22,165 bases of DNA from an uncultured Eisenbergiella sp. (GTDB lineage Bacteria > Bacillota > Clostridia > Lachnospirales > Lachnospiraceae). Below, one piece after another: positions 7,705 through 15,134 of the stretch (within the stretch, counting starts at the first letter, position 1; each line of letters opens with the position of its first letter). The stretch spans positions 1 through 22,165 of the forward strand of contig CAJUEL010000064.1 in assembly GCA_910585455.1 (NCBI GenBank), given 5' to 3'. The position numbers were made by a program, and so were the translations under genes. Below the pieces are notes generated by a model that was not told where the DNA came from, did not search any database, and saw nothing but the letters and a program-made list of their open reading frames with translations.

Positions 7705-7731
7705 TTTATAATGGATATGAACCATTATAAA
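7705..7731. promoter_or_regulatory. Operator-like dyad overlapping the GH4 promoter
   Basis: TTTATAATGG (7705-7714) and CCATTATAAA (7722-7731) form perfect 10-bp arms around ATATGAA. On the minus strand TATAAT (7724-7729) lies within it at a suitable distance from the GH4 start (7672), so a protein bound here would control that promoter. The -35 match is poor. A TTGACG on the minus strand (7740-7745) is too close to pair with this -10. Confidence 0.55.
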
Positions 7732-7782
7732 CCTAAAAGCGTCAAAAGTCCTCCTTTTTTGCCCGGAGACAGGAAAAAAATG

Positions 7783-7854
7783 GTAACAGTAGTTACTATT
7801 CAGACAGGTCTGCGCGCTTACAGCCCGGTTTTTGTGAAAACGGGGTGGAGCAGG
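7783..7854. repeat. Partial copy of the dispersed palindromic element
   Basis: GTTACTATTCAGACAGGTCTGCGCG (7792-7816) is identical to the reverse complement of the right end of the 16222-16358 element. Similarity continues with gaps through GTGAAAA and GGTGG..CAGG to about 7854, next to the stop of the ABC permease. A GTAAC at 7783 gives a small inverted pair with GTTAC. No left half of the full element is present. Confidence 0.65.
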
Positions 7855-7855
7855 A

Positions 7856-8662
7856 TTATATACGCTTCTTATAGCAATGCTCTAAAAACTGGATGACCTG
7901 ATAGAGGCCCATGGCGATTGCGCAGAGGATCAGGATGGAGGTGATCAGCATGTTGAGCTGGAACACCTGGCTGCCATATATGATCAGGTATCCAAGCCCC
8001 CGGCGTGCCGCCAGAAATTCCCCGATGATCACGCCCACCAGCGCCAGCCCGATATTGACCTTCATGTTGCTTAAAATGGTGGGGACGCAGGCCGGAAGCA
8101 CCACCTTAAAGAAGGTATCCCGGCGCGTACCGCCCAGCGTATAGATCAGTTTCAGCTTTTCGGAGTCCACCTGCATGAAGCCGGTGTACAGATTGATGAT
8201 GGCGCCAAAGAGCGCGACGGAAATGCCCGCCACGATGATGGTGTCGATACCGGTGCCCAGCCATACGATCAAAAGCGGCGCCAGCGCTGACTTGGGCAGG
8301 CTGTTTAAAACGACCAGATAGGGCTCGAGGATTTCCGACAGCTTCCGGGAATGCCACAGCAGGGTTGCAGCGCCAAGGCTTAATGCAATGACGAGCAGGA
8401 AGCTGACTACGGTTTCCAGCAGTGTGACGCCGATATGCACAAACAGCGATTTGTCCCGCAGCATGGAAAAGAAACAGGATACGACGCGGGAAGGGCTGGA
8501 AAAGAAAAAGCTGTCAATGAGTTTGAAATTTGCGCACACCTCCCATACGATGAGAAAAACAAGCAGGACCATAAGCCTGGCATAGCGGATGAAGCGATGG
8601 TGCCGGTGATGGTTTTTGATATATTCCTGTTGTGCTTCCGACATGGGTTCATTGTGTTTCAT
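7856..8662 (-). CDS. ABC transporter permease, NitT/TauT (SsuC/TauC) family
   Basis: A 268-residue inner-membrane permease with about six hydrophobic segments and the EAA loop (GGTRRDTFFKVVLPACVPTI, about residues 175-195) that contacts the ATPase. The N-terminus is His-rich and cytoplasmic (NHHRHHRFIRY). The fold belongs to importers for sulfonates, nitrate, thiamine precursors and similar small molecules. Its start overlaps the end of the ATPase gene by 14 nt, which implies coupled translation. No binding-protein gene is found on either side, so the substrate cannot be assigned. Its stop lies 2 bp beyond the end of the repeat at 7783-7854. Confidence 0.87.
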   Translation of the reverse strand: MKHNEPMSEAQQEYIKNHHRHHRFIRYARLMVLLVFLIVWEVCANFKLIDSFFFSSPSRVVSCFFSMLRDKSLFVHIGVTLLETVVSFLLVIALSLGAATLLWHSRKLSEILEPYLVVLNSLPKSALAPLLIVWLGTGIDTIIVAGISVALFGAIINLYTGFMQVDSEKLKLIYTLGGTRRDTFFKVVLPACVPTILSNMKVNIGLALVGVIIGEFLAARRGLGYLIIYGSQVFQLNMLITSILILCAIAMGLYQVIQFLEHCYKKRI

Positions 8663-9416
8663 CGGACAATTCCTCCCAGATTTGATTGAAATATTCGCTG
8701 TATTCCGGCGCTTTCCTGGCAGCGAGCAGGGAGTCGTCGGGCAGCGTTAAGTGAATCGAAAATTCAGCCTTGACATAAGCAGGTCTTTTGGACAGCACCA
8801 GAACCCGGTCCGCCAGGCTGACCGCTTCGGAAAGGTCATGGGTGATGAGGACGACTGTTTTTTTCTCCGCCCGGATGATGCGGGCAATATCCGCTGAAAC
8901 GGTCAGACGGGTCTGATAGTCCAGCGCGCTGAATGGTTCGTCTAACAGCAGAATTTCCGGTTCCAGCGCCAGCGTACGGATCAGGGCGGCGCGCTGCTTC
9001 ATGCCGCCGGACAGCTCGCCCGGTCTTTTGTATGCAAAACCTGCAAGCCCGTAGTCATCGAGCATTTTTTTCACCTTTTCCTTATTTTCTGCCGTGAGCT
9101 TATGCTGGATTTCCAGTCCCAGCGTCACGTTCTGCCAGATATTGCGCCATTCAAAAAGGTGATCGTGCTGCAACATGTAGCCAATGCCGGGCTTTTTTCC
9201 GTTTTTTCCGTAAAAGGTGATGCCGCCGCTTTCCGGTTCCATGAGGCCTGCGATTAAAGACAGGATGGTGGACTTGCCGCAGCCGCTGGGCCCTACAATC
9301 GCCAGAAATTCGCCCTCTTTTACAGAAAAAGAGAGATTTTCCAGCGCTCTTGTTTCTCCGTTTAACGTATGATAGGAGAATGAGAGGCTGTCGATTTTGA
9401 CAAGGTCAGATTCCAT
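8649..9416 (-). CDS. ABC transporter ATP-binding protein, NitT/TauT (SsuB/TauB) family
   Basis: A 255-residue ATPase that powers the permease downstream. Walker A is GPSGCGKST (42-50), the Q-loop glutamine is in YMLQHDHLF (about 83), the signature is LSGGMKQR (135-142), Walker B is ILLLDEP (155-161), and the switch histidine is in LITHD (193). All catalytic motifs are intact. The ATG at 9416 follows GGAGGG about 8 nt upstream on the minus strand. It is first in a two-gene minus-strand operon and divergent from argH. The region between holds a terminator and a dyad that could regulate it. The substrate is unknown. Confidence 0.88.
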   Translation of the reverse strand: MESDLVKIDSLSFSYHTLNGETRALENLSFSVKEGEFLAIVGPSGCGKSTILSLIAGLMEPESGGITFYGKNGKKPGIGYMLQHDHLFEWRNIWQNVTLGLEIQHKLTAENKEKVKKMLDDYGLAGFAYKRPGELSGGMKQRAALIRTLALEPEILLLDEPFSALDYQTRLTVSADIARIIRAEKKTVVLITHDLSEAVSLADRVLVLSKRPAYVKAEFSIHLTLPDDSLLAARKAPEYSEYFNQIWEELSDETQ

Positions 9417-9481
9417 CTGTATATTCCCTCCGTTTCATGATCGGGCGTAAGCCCGGTTGAGAATTATATTAATAGGATATG

Positions 9482-9525
9482 AAAAAAAGCGGGAAATGTG
9501 TAGAAATTGCGCAGCCACATCCCGC
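9482..9525 (-). terminator. Intrinsic terminator in the leader of the minus-strand ABC operon
   Basis: On the minus strand GCGGGATGTG (9525-9516) pairs with CACATTTCCCGC (9500-9489, two-base bulge), followed by seven T (9488-9482). It lies about 65 nt before the ATPase start and downstream of a candidate promoter, so it may act as an attenuator or end a short RNA. A TATAAT on the minus strand (9463-9468) just beyond it could start a second transcript, but lacks a good -35. Confidence 0.6.
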
Positions 9526-9544
9526 CCTTCTTCCTGTCCGGAAA

Positions 9545-9574
9545 AGGATAGCTGCAATGACATTACATTGTCAT
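9545..9574 (-). promoter_or_regulatory. Candidate promoter for the minus-strand ABC operon
   Basis: Read on the minus strand: ATGACA (9574-9569), an 18-nt spacer, TATCCT (9550-9545). Five of six and four of six bases match consensus. The -35 box lies within the right arm of the dyad at 9554-9577. Transcription would start near 9538 and soon meet the terminator at 9482-9525. Confidence 0.35.
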
Positions 9575-9577
9575 TGC
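9554..9577. promoter_or_regulatory. Operator-like dyad between the divergent ABC and argH genes
   Basis: GCAATGACA (9554-9562) and TGTCATTGC (9569-9577) are perfect 9-bp arms with a 6-bp centre. The dyad overlaps the -35 of the candidate minus-strand promoter and ends 35 bp before the argH -35, so it could affect either direction. No regulator gene is nearby. Confidence 0.45.
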
Positions 9578-9612
9578 TCATTTCATGGAGAGAAAGACCG
9601 GGAAACCTTTTC

Positions 9613-9641
9613 TTGCAATGGCGGAAATTTTGTGATACTAT
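9613..9641 (+). promoter_or_regulatory. Promoter of the argH operon
   Basis: TTGCAA (9613-9618), a 17-nt spacer and TACTAT (9636-9641) preceded by TGA, an extended -10. It lies 34 bp before the argH start codon. Confidence 0.65.
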
Positions 9642-9675
9642 CAGACGTAACATGAACGCAAGGAGGAGAATATCT

Positions 9676-11094
9676 ATGGCACAGCTCTGGGGCGGACGCT
9701 TTACCAAAGAGACGGATGAGCTCGTTTACCGGTTTAATGCGTCAATCTCATTTGATAGACGGCTTTTGCAGCAGGATGTGGAAGGCAGCATCGCCCATGT
9801 GGTCATGCTGGCAAAGCAGGGCATTTTAACAATAGAAGAAAAGGATCAGATCATCCGGGGGCTTACGCAGATCCGGGAGGATGCAGCCTGCGGAAGGCTT
9901 GCCATCAGCGAGGAATATGAGGACGTGCACAGCTTTGTGGAGGCGAATCTGATCGCGCGCATCGGAGAAGCGGGCAAGAAGCTGCATACAGGAAGGAGCC
10001 GGAACGACCAGGTGGCGCTGGACATGCGTCTGTATGTGCGGCAGGAGGTCCTTGATACGGACGGACTGTTAAAGGCGCTCTTACAAACGCTGCTGTCCTT
10101 GATGGAGGAAAATCTGGACACCTATATGCCGGGCTTTACCCATCTGCAGAAAGCGCAGCCTGTCACTCTCGCCCATCATCTGGGCGCTTACTTTGAAATG
10201 TTCAAACGGGACCGGCAGCGGATGCGGGACATTTTCGGACGCATGAATTTCTGTCCGCTGGGAAGCGGCGCGTTGGCGGGGACCACCTATCCGTTGGACC
10301 GGGATTATACCGCATCCCTTCTGGGCTTTGAGGGTCCCACCTTAAACAGCATGGATTCTGTGTCAGACCGGGACTATGTGATCGAATTTCTGTCCGCGCT
10401 GTCCATGATCATGATGCATTTGAGCCGTTTCAGTGAGGAAGTGATCCTGTGGAACAGCAATGAATACCGTTTTGTGGAGATCGACGATGCCTATTCCACC
10501 GGTTCCTCCATCATGCCGCAGAAGAAGAACCCGGACATCGCGGAGCTGGTGCGGGGCAAGACCGGCAGGGTATACGGGGCGCTGACGAGCCTTCTTGTGA
10601 CCATGAAGGGGCTGCCGCTGGCATATAATAAGGATATGCAGGAGGATAAGGAACTGACCTTTGACGCGATCGACACGGTAAAGAGCTGTCTCGTCCTTTT
10701 TGACGGCATGCTAAAGACGATGAAATTTCATAAGGACGTGATGGAGAAATCGGCGATGTACGGCTTCACCAACGCCACGGATGCGGCGGACTATCTGGTG
10801 AACAAGGGTGTGCCCTTCCGGGATGCCCATGGCATCATCGGGAGGCTGGTGCTGTACTGCCTGGAAAAGGGAAAAAGCATTGAGGAGCTTTCGCTTGCAG
10901 AGCTTACGGCAATCAGTCCGGTCTTTGAAGCGGATCTGTACGATGCGGTCAGCTTAAAAACCTGCGTGGAGAAGCGTCTGACGATCGGCGCGCCCGGCCA
11001 GGAGGCGATGCGCGCGGTCATCGAAAGGCACAGAAGCTATCTGGAAGAGGAATGGAACAGAACGGATACAGGAGAGGAGAAAAAGGATGAGTGA
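9676..11094 (+). CDS. argH: Argininosuccinate lyase
   Basis: A 472-residue cytoplasmic enzyme of the fumarase/aspartase superfamily. It splits argininosuccinate into arginine and fumarate in the last step of arginine synthesis. The N-terminal LWGGRF, the HTGRSRNDQVALD motif, the FTHLQKAQPVTLAHH motif and the signature GSSIMPQKKNPD (276-287, with the catalytic Ser loop) are all present, and the length is typical. The start is fixed by AGGAGGAG about 8 nt before ATG 9676 and by the conserved MAQLWGGRF beginning. The open frame upstream is not coding. No argG lies in the window. The last residues (TGEEKKDE) extend past the usual end because the stop overlaps the start of asd by 8 nt, so the two should be co-translated. 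Confidence 0.95.
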   Translation: MAQLWGGRFTKETDELVYRFNASISFDRRLLQQDVEGSIAHVVMLAKQGILTIEEKDQIIRGLTQIREDAACGRLAISEEYEDVHSFVEANLIARIGEAGKKLHTGRSRNDQVALDMRLYVRQEVLDTDGLLKALLQTLLSLMEENLDTYMPGFTHLQKAQPVTLAHHLGAYFEMFKRDRQRMRDIFGRMNFCPLGSGALAGTTYPLDRDYTASLLGFEGPTLNSMDSVSDRDYVIEFLSALSMIMMHLSRFSEEVILWNSNEYRFVEIDDAYSTGSSIMPQKKNPDIAELVRGKTGRVYGALTSLLVTMKGLPLAYNKDMQEDKELTFDAIDTVKSCLVLFDGMLKTMKFHKDVMEKSAMYGFTNATDAADYLVNKGVPFRDAHGIIGRLVLYCLEKGKSIEELSLAELTAISPVFEADLYDAVSLKTCVEKRLTIGAPGQEAMRAVIERHRSYLEEEWNRTDTGEEKKDE

Positions 11095-12172
11095 AAAACT
11101 GAAGGTTGGAATTTTAGGCGGCACAGGAATGGTAGGACAGCGCTTCATCGCGCTTTTGGAAAATCATCCCTGGTTTGAGGTGACGACGATCGCGGCCAGC
11201 CCCCGCAGCGCGGGCAAGACCTATGAGGAAGCCGTCGGCGGTAGATGGAAGATGACCACGCCCATGCCGGAGGCTGTGAAAAATATCGTTGTGATGAACG
11301 TAAACGAGGTGGAAAAGGTCGCTTCCCAGGTGGACTTTGTGTTCAGCGCGGTGGATATGTCCAAGGAGGAGATCAAGAAGATCGAAGAGGACTACGCCAA
11401 AACGGAAACGCCTGTGGTTTCCAACAATTCTGCCCATCGCTGGACGCCCGATGTGCCCATGGTAGTGCCGGAAATCAACCCGGAGCACATGGCGGTCATC
11501 GAATACCAGCGCAAGCGCCTCGGCACGAAGCGGGGTTTTGTGGCGGTGAAGCCCAACTGCTCCATCCAAAGCTATGCGCCTGTTTTGACGGCGTGGAAGG
11601 AATTTGAGCCCTATGAGGTGGTGGCGACCACCTATCAGGCGATTTCCGGCGCGGGCAAGACCTTCAAGGACTGGCCGGAAATGGTGGAGAATATCATTCC
11701 CTATATCGGCGGCGAGGAAGAAAAGAGCGAGAAGGAGCCGCTGCGCATCTGGGGCAAAATCGAGGACGGCGTCATCAAGCCGGCCCAGAGCCCTGTCATC
11801 ACCTGTCAGTGCATCCGGGTGCCTGTTTTAAACGGGCATACCGCCGCGGTTTTTGTGAAATTTAAGAAAAATCCCACGAAGGAGCAGCTGATCGAAAAGC
11901 TTGTCAGCTACAGCGGCGTGCCCCAAAAGCTTTCTCTGCCCAGCGCGCCGAAGCAGTTCATCCAGTATCTGGAGGAGGATAACCGGCCGCAGGTGGCGCT
12001 GGATGTGGATTATGAAAACGGCATGGGCATTTCCGTGGGACGCCTGCGCGAGGATACGGTTTATGACTGGAAATTTGTGGGCTTATCCCACAATACGGTC
12101 CGGGGTGCGGCAGGCGGCGCGGTTTTGTGCGCGGAGCTTTTAAAGGCACAGGGATACATTGAAAAGAAATGA
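11087..12172 (+). CDS. asd: Aspartate-semialdehyde dehydrogenase
   Basis: A 361-residue NADP-dependent enzyme that reduces aspartyl phosphate to aspartate semialdehyde, the branch point to lysine/diaminopimelate, threonine and methionine. GILGGTGMVGQRF near the N-terminus is the dinucleotide site. C158 in KPNCSIQS is the catalytic cysteine. The ISGAGKTF motif and the late SVGRLRED motif support the archaeal/fungal-like branch of Asd rather than the usual Gram-negative form. It overlaps argH by 8 nt and leads into topB after a short gap, so it is part of one transcript. The arginine and aspartate-family pathways share aspartate as precursor, which gives the first two genes a common theme. Confidence 0.94.
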   Translation: MSEKLKVGILGGTGMVGQRFIALLENHPWFEVTTIAASPRSAGKTYEEAVGGRWKMTTPMPEAVKNIVVMNVNEVEKVASQVDFVFSAVDMSKEEIKKIEEDYAKTETPVVSNNSAHRWTPDVPMVVPEINPEHMAVIEYQRKRLGTKRGFVAVKPNCSIQSYAPVLTAWKEFEPYEVVATTYQAISGAGKTFKDWPEMVENIIPYIGGEEEKSEKEPLRIWGKIEDGVIKPAQSPVITCQCIRVPVLNGHTAAVFVKFKKNPTKEQLIEKLVSYSGVPQKLSLPSAPKQFIQYLEEDNRPQVALDVDYENGMGISVGRLREDTVYDWKFVGLSHNTVRGAAGGAVLCAELLKAQGYIEKK

Positions 12173-12211
12173 TCCTTTAAGCTGTTTAGGGCAGTGACGA
12201 AAGGAAGTAGT

Positions 12212-14281
12212 TTGGGCAAACAATTATTCATTGCGGAAAAGCCGAGCGTGGCGCAGGAATTTGCGAAGGCGTTAAAATATTCCATGAGCCGCAGGGACGG
12301 CTATCTGGAATCAGAGGAGGCGATTGTGACCTGGTGCGTGGGGCATCTGGTCACAATGAGCTATCCGGAAGTCTATGATATCAAATATAAGCGATGGGCT
12401 TACGAGACCCTGCCGTTTTTGCCGGAGACCTTTCAATATGAGGTGATACCGGGGGTGAAAAAACAGTTCGACATCGTGAGCGGCCTCTTGAACCGTCCGG
12501 ATGTGGACACAATTTATGTGTGCACGGACTCCGGGCGGGAAGGGGAGTACATATACCGGCTGGTGGAACAGCAGGCGGGCGTGAAGGGAAAATGCAGACG
12601 CAGAGTCTGGATCGATTCCCAGACGGAGGAGGAAATCCTGCGCGGAATCCGGGAGGCAAAGGATCTTTCCGCCTATGATAATCTTTGCGACGCCGCTTAT
12701 CTGCGGGCGAAGGAAGACTATCTGATGGGCATCAATTTTTCCCGGGTGCTCACCTTAAAATACGGAGATCATGTCAAACGGTATTTAAAAAGAGATCGCG
12801 GCGTCATTTCGGTAGGGCGCGTCATGACCTGCGTGCTGGGCATGGTGGTCAGCAGGGAGCGGGAGATCCGCTCCTTTGTCAAGACCCCCTTTTACCGGGT
12901 GATGGGCAGCTTTCAGATTCCGGGAGAGGATTCAGCAAAAGCGCGCCCTCTGGAGGGAGAATGGCGTGCGGCAGAGGGAAGCAAATGGTTTGCCTCTCCT
13001 TTGTTATATAAGGAAAACGGGTTTCGGGAGAAAAAGCATGCCGAAGAGCTGATGGAAAAACTGGGCATGCGTATGCCGGAGGGCGCGCCGGGCAGCGGAT
13101 ATCAGGGTTCCTTTCTGGATAAATGCGAACGGAAAAAGGAACAGAAGAATCCGCCGCTTTTGTATAATCTGGCGGAGCTGCAAAACGACTGTTCCCGCCT
13201 TTTTAAAATCAGTCCGGACGAAACGCTGCGGATCGCCCAGGAGCTTTATGAGAAAAAGCTGACCACCTATCCCAGAACGGATGCCAGAGTGCTATCATCG
13301 GCGGTGGCGAAGGAAATCCACAAAAATATCGCCGGTCTGCGCAATTTTGCGCCTGTCAGCGCCTGGGCGGCACAGGTTCTTCAGGAAGGGAGTCATAAGC
13401 AGATCGGAAAATCCCGCTATGTCAACGACAAACAGATCACGGATCATTATGCGATCGTTCCCACGGGGCAGGGGCTTTCCGCGCTTTCTTCCTTGTCGGC
13501 TACGGCGGGAAGGGTTTATGAGGTCATTGCCAGACGGTTTTTGAGCATATTTTATCCGCCTGCGGTCTATCAGAAGATTTCCCTCACGGTGCTGGTCAAA
13601 TCTGCGTCTCTCCCCGCCGGGGAGCGTTTTTTTGCGTCTTTTAAGGTGTTGGTTTCAGAGGGCTATCTGCCGGTGAGCAGACCTTCCTTTTTCAAAAAGA
13701 AGGAGGATGTGCAGGAGGCAAAGCAGGACGGGGAAGAAGAGGAAAAATGTGACGCCGCATTTCTGGAAGTGGTAAAAAAGCTCAAAAAGGGCATGGAGCT
13801 GCCGCTTTCGGGGCTTTCCATTAAGGAGGGAGAAACCTCGCCACCCAAGCGCTACAATTCAGGAACGCTGATTCTGGCGATGGAAAATGCGGGACAGCTC
13901 ATTGAGGATGAGGAGCTGCGCGCCCAGATCAAGGGAAGCGGCATCGGCACCTCCGCCACCCGGGCGGAAATCTTAAAAAAGCTGGTGACCATCGAATATC
14001 TGGCGCTCAACAAAAAAACGCAGATTTTTACGCCCACCCTGATGGGAGAGATGATTTACGACGTGGTGTTTGATTCCATCCGTCCGCTGTTAAATCCGGC
14101 GCTCACCGCGAGCTGGGAAAAGGGTCTGACCGGGGTGGCGGAAGGTACGATTACAGAAAAAGAATACATGGAAAAGCTAAACGGCTTTGTATCCCGCAGA
14201 ACGAATGCGGTCAAGCAGCTTACCAACCAGTCCGTGCTGTTTCGGCAGTTTCAGGAAAGCGCGCAGTACTACAAAAAATAG
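12212..14281 (+). CDS. topB: DNA topoisomerase III (type IA), without C-terminal zinc ribbons
   Basis: A 689-residue type IA topoisomerase, which passes single DNA strands and decatenates DNA. The Toprim domain opens with FIAEKPSVAQEFAKAL and has CTDSGREGE (D106 onwards). The DxG form matches Bacillus TopB, as I recall it. The active-site tyrosine is Y353 in TTYPRTDAR. GIGTSATRAEIL and the SDHHAI-like TDHYAIVP motif are also present. The protein ends soon after the catalytic core with no Cys motifs, whereas B. subtilis TopB carries a C-terminal Zn region. TTG at 12212 is chosen because AAGGAAG lies 4 nt upstream and the conserved sequence begins there. GTG at 12194 would add 6 residues. It follows asd by 39 nt with no terminator. 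Confidence 0.9.
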   Translation: MGKQLFIAEKPSVAQEFAKALKYSMSRRDGYLESEEAIVTWCVGHLVTMSYPEVYDIKYKRWAYETLPFLPETFQYEVIPGVKKQFDIVSGLLNRPDVDTIYVCTDSGREGEYIYRLVEQQAGVKGKCRRRVWIDSQTEEEILRGIREAKDLSAYDNLCDAAYLRAKEDYLMGINFSRVLTLKYGDHVKRYLKRDRGVISVGRVMTCVLGMVVSREREIRSFVKTPFYRVMGSFQIPGEDSAKARPLEGEWRAAEGSKWFASPLLYKENGFREKKHAEELMEKLGMRMPEGAPGSGYQGSFLDKCERKKEQKNPPLLYNLAELQNDCSRLFKISPDETLRIAQELYEKKLTTYPRTDARVLSSAVAKEIHKNIAGLRNFAPVSAWAAQVLQEGSHKQIGKSRYVNDKQITDHYAIVPTGQGLSALSSLSATAGRVYEVIARRFLSIFYPPAVYQKISLTVLVKSASLPAGERFFASFKVLVSEGYLPVSRPSFFKKKEDVQEAKQDGEEEEKCDAAFLEVVKKLKKGMELPLSGLSIKEGETSPPKRYNSGTLILAMENAGQLIEDEELRAQIKGSGIGTSATRAEILKKLVTIEYLALNKKTQIFTPTLMGEMIYDVVFDSIRPLLNPALTASWEKGLTGVAEGTITEKEYMEKLNGFVSRRTNAVKQLTNQSVLFRQFQESAQYYKK

Positions 14282-14334
14282 AACATGGATTCTTATTTGT
14301 GCCGCCGGCAAGGGGCGGCAGATTGGAGAGTGTT

Positions 14335-15003
14335 ATGATGGAAGCGATGAAGATCAGGCAGCTTTATAATCTGGAGGAAACGATTGCGGCTCCGCTTCTT
14401 TTGGAAGTCCAATATCCCTGGGAGGCGCTTGGGAAAATAAAAGCGTTTATTGTCGAGCTGGGAAATTCTCTTCCGGCGGACCGTTTTGAAAAGCGGGGAG
14501 AGGATATCTGGGTGGCGAAGAGCGCAAAGGTTGCGCAAAGCGCCTGCCTGAACGGTCCCTGTATCATAGACGAGGACGCGGAGGTGCGTCACTGCGCCTT
14601 TGTGCGCGGCAGCGCGATCATCGGCAAAGGCGCGGTGGTGGGAAATTCCACAGAGCTGAAAAATGTCATCTTATTCAACAAGGTGCAGGTTCCCCATTAC
14701 AATTATGTGGGAGACAGTATACTGGGATACAAGGCGCATATGGGCGCAGGCTCCATCACCTCTAATGTGAAAAGCGATAAAACGCTGGTTGTGGTCAAAA
14801 GCGCTGAGGAAAACCTGGAGACCGGACTGAAAAAATTTGGCGCGATGCTGGGGGACAATGTGGAGGTCGGCTGTAACAGCGTGCTCTGTCCCGGCACGGT
14901 GATCGGTCCGAACACGAACATTTATCCGTTATCGAGAGTGCGCGGCTTTATCCCGGCGGGGCGGATTTTCAAAAATCAGAATGAGATTGTGGAAAAACGC
15001 TAA
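14335..15003 (+). CDS. Left-handed beta-helix (hexapeptide repeat) protein, GlmU C-terminal-like; annotated function uncertain
   Basis: A 222-residue protein whose centre and end form hexapeptide repeats: IDEDAEVRHCAFVRGSAIIGKG, VVGNSTELKNVILFNKVQVPH, then GAGSITSN and LCPGTVIGPNTNIYPLSRVRGF, typical of sugar-nucleotide or acyl acetyltransferases. YVGDSILG and the GAGSITSN motif resemble the acetyltransferase half of GlmU, but the pyrophosphorylase half is missing, so it cannot be a full GlmU. An acetyltransferase acting on a nucleotide sugar is plausible and unproven. ATG 14335 has GGAG 6 nt upstream. ATG 14338 is an alternative. It ends the argH-asd-topB cluster, 53 nt after topB. Confidence 0.75.
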   Translation: MMEAMKIRQLYNLEETIAAPLLLEVQYPWEALGKIKAFIVELGNSLPADRFEKRGEDIWVAKSAKVAQSACLNGPCIIDEDAEVRHCAFVRGSAIIGKGAVVGNSTELKNVILFNKVQVPHYNYVGDSILGYKAHMGAGSITSNVKSDKTLVVVKSAEENLETGLKKFGAMLGDNVEVGCNSVLCPGTVIGPNTNIYPLSRVRGFIPAGRIFKNQNEIVEKR

Positions 15004-15010
15004 ATTTTTC

Positions 15011-15040
15011 TTGACGGACAGTGCCTTACCGGTGTATAGT
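15011..15040 (+). promoter_or_regulatory. Promoter of the TrpX-like ABC operon
   Basis: TTGACG (15011-15016), an 18-nt spacer and TATAGT (15035-15040). It starts 8 bp after the stop of the hexapeptide gene. The leader of about 90 nt contains GTCACC/GGTGAC as a small hairpin before the ribosome binding site AGGAGG (15121-15126). No T-box motif was seen. Confidence 0.7.
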
Positions 15041-15134
15041 AGGGATGTTGATTTTAACGCTTGCACGCGCTAAAGTGAAAAAGAATGAGGTCACCTTCGG
15101 GTATGGCGGTGACGGAAATGAGGAGGAAAACAAT

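Noticed and set aside
9457..9675. N-terminal extension of argH by 73 residues
   Set aside because: It contains the argH promoter and the operator-like dyad, and ArgH proteins begin at MAQLWGGRF.
12521..12547. Second Asp of the topoisomerase Toprim DxD motif replaced by Gly
   Set aside because: Recalled Firmicutes TopB sequences (B. subtilis) also have DxG at this place, so it is not a defect.
15041..15134. T-box or other riboswitch before the TrpX-like gene
   Set aside because: The leader is short and lacks the T-box core motif; only a small hairpin is visible.
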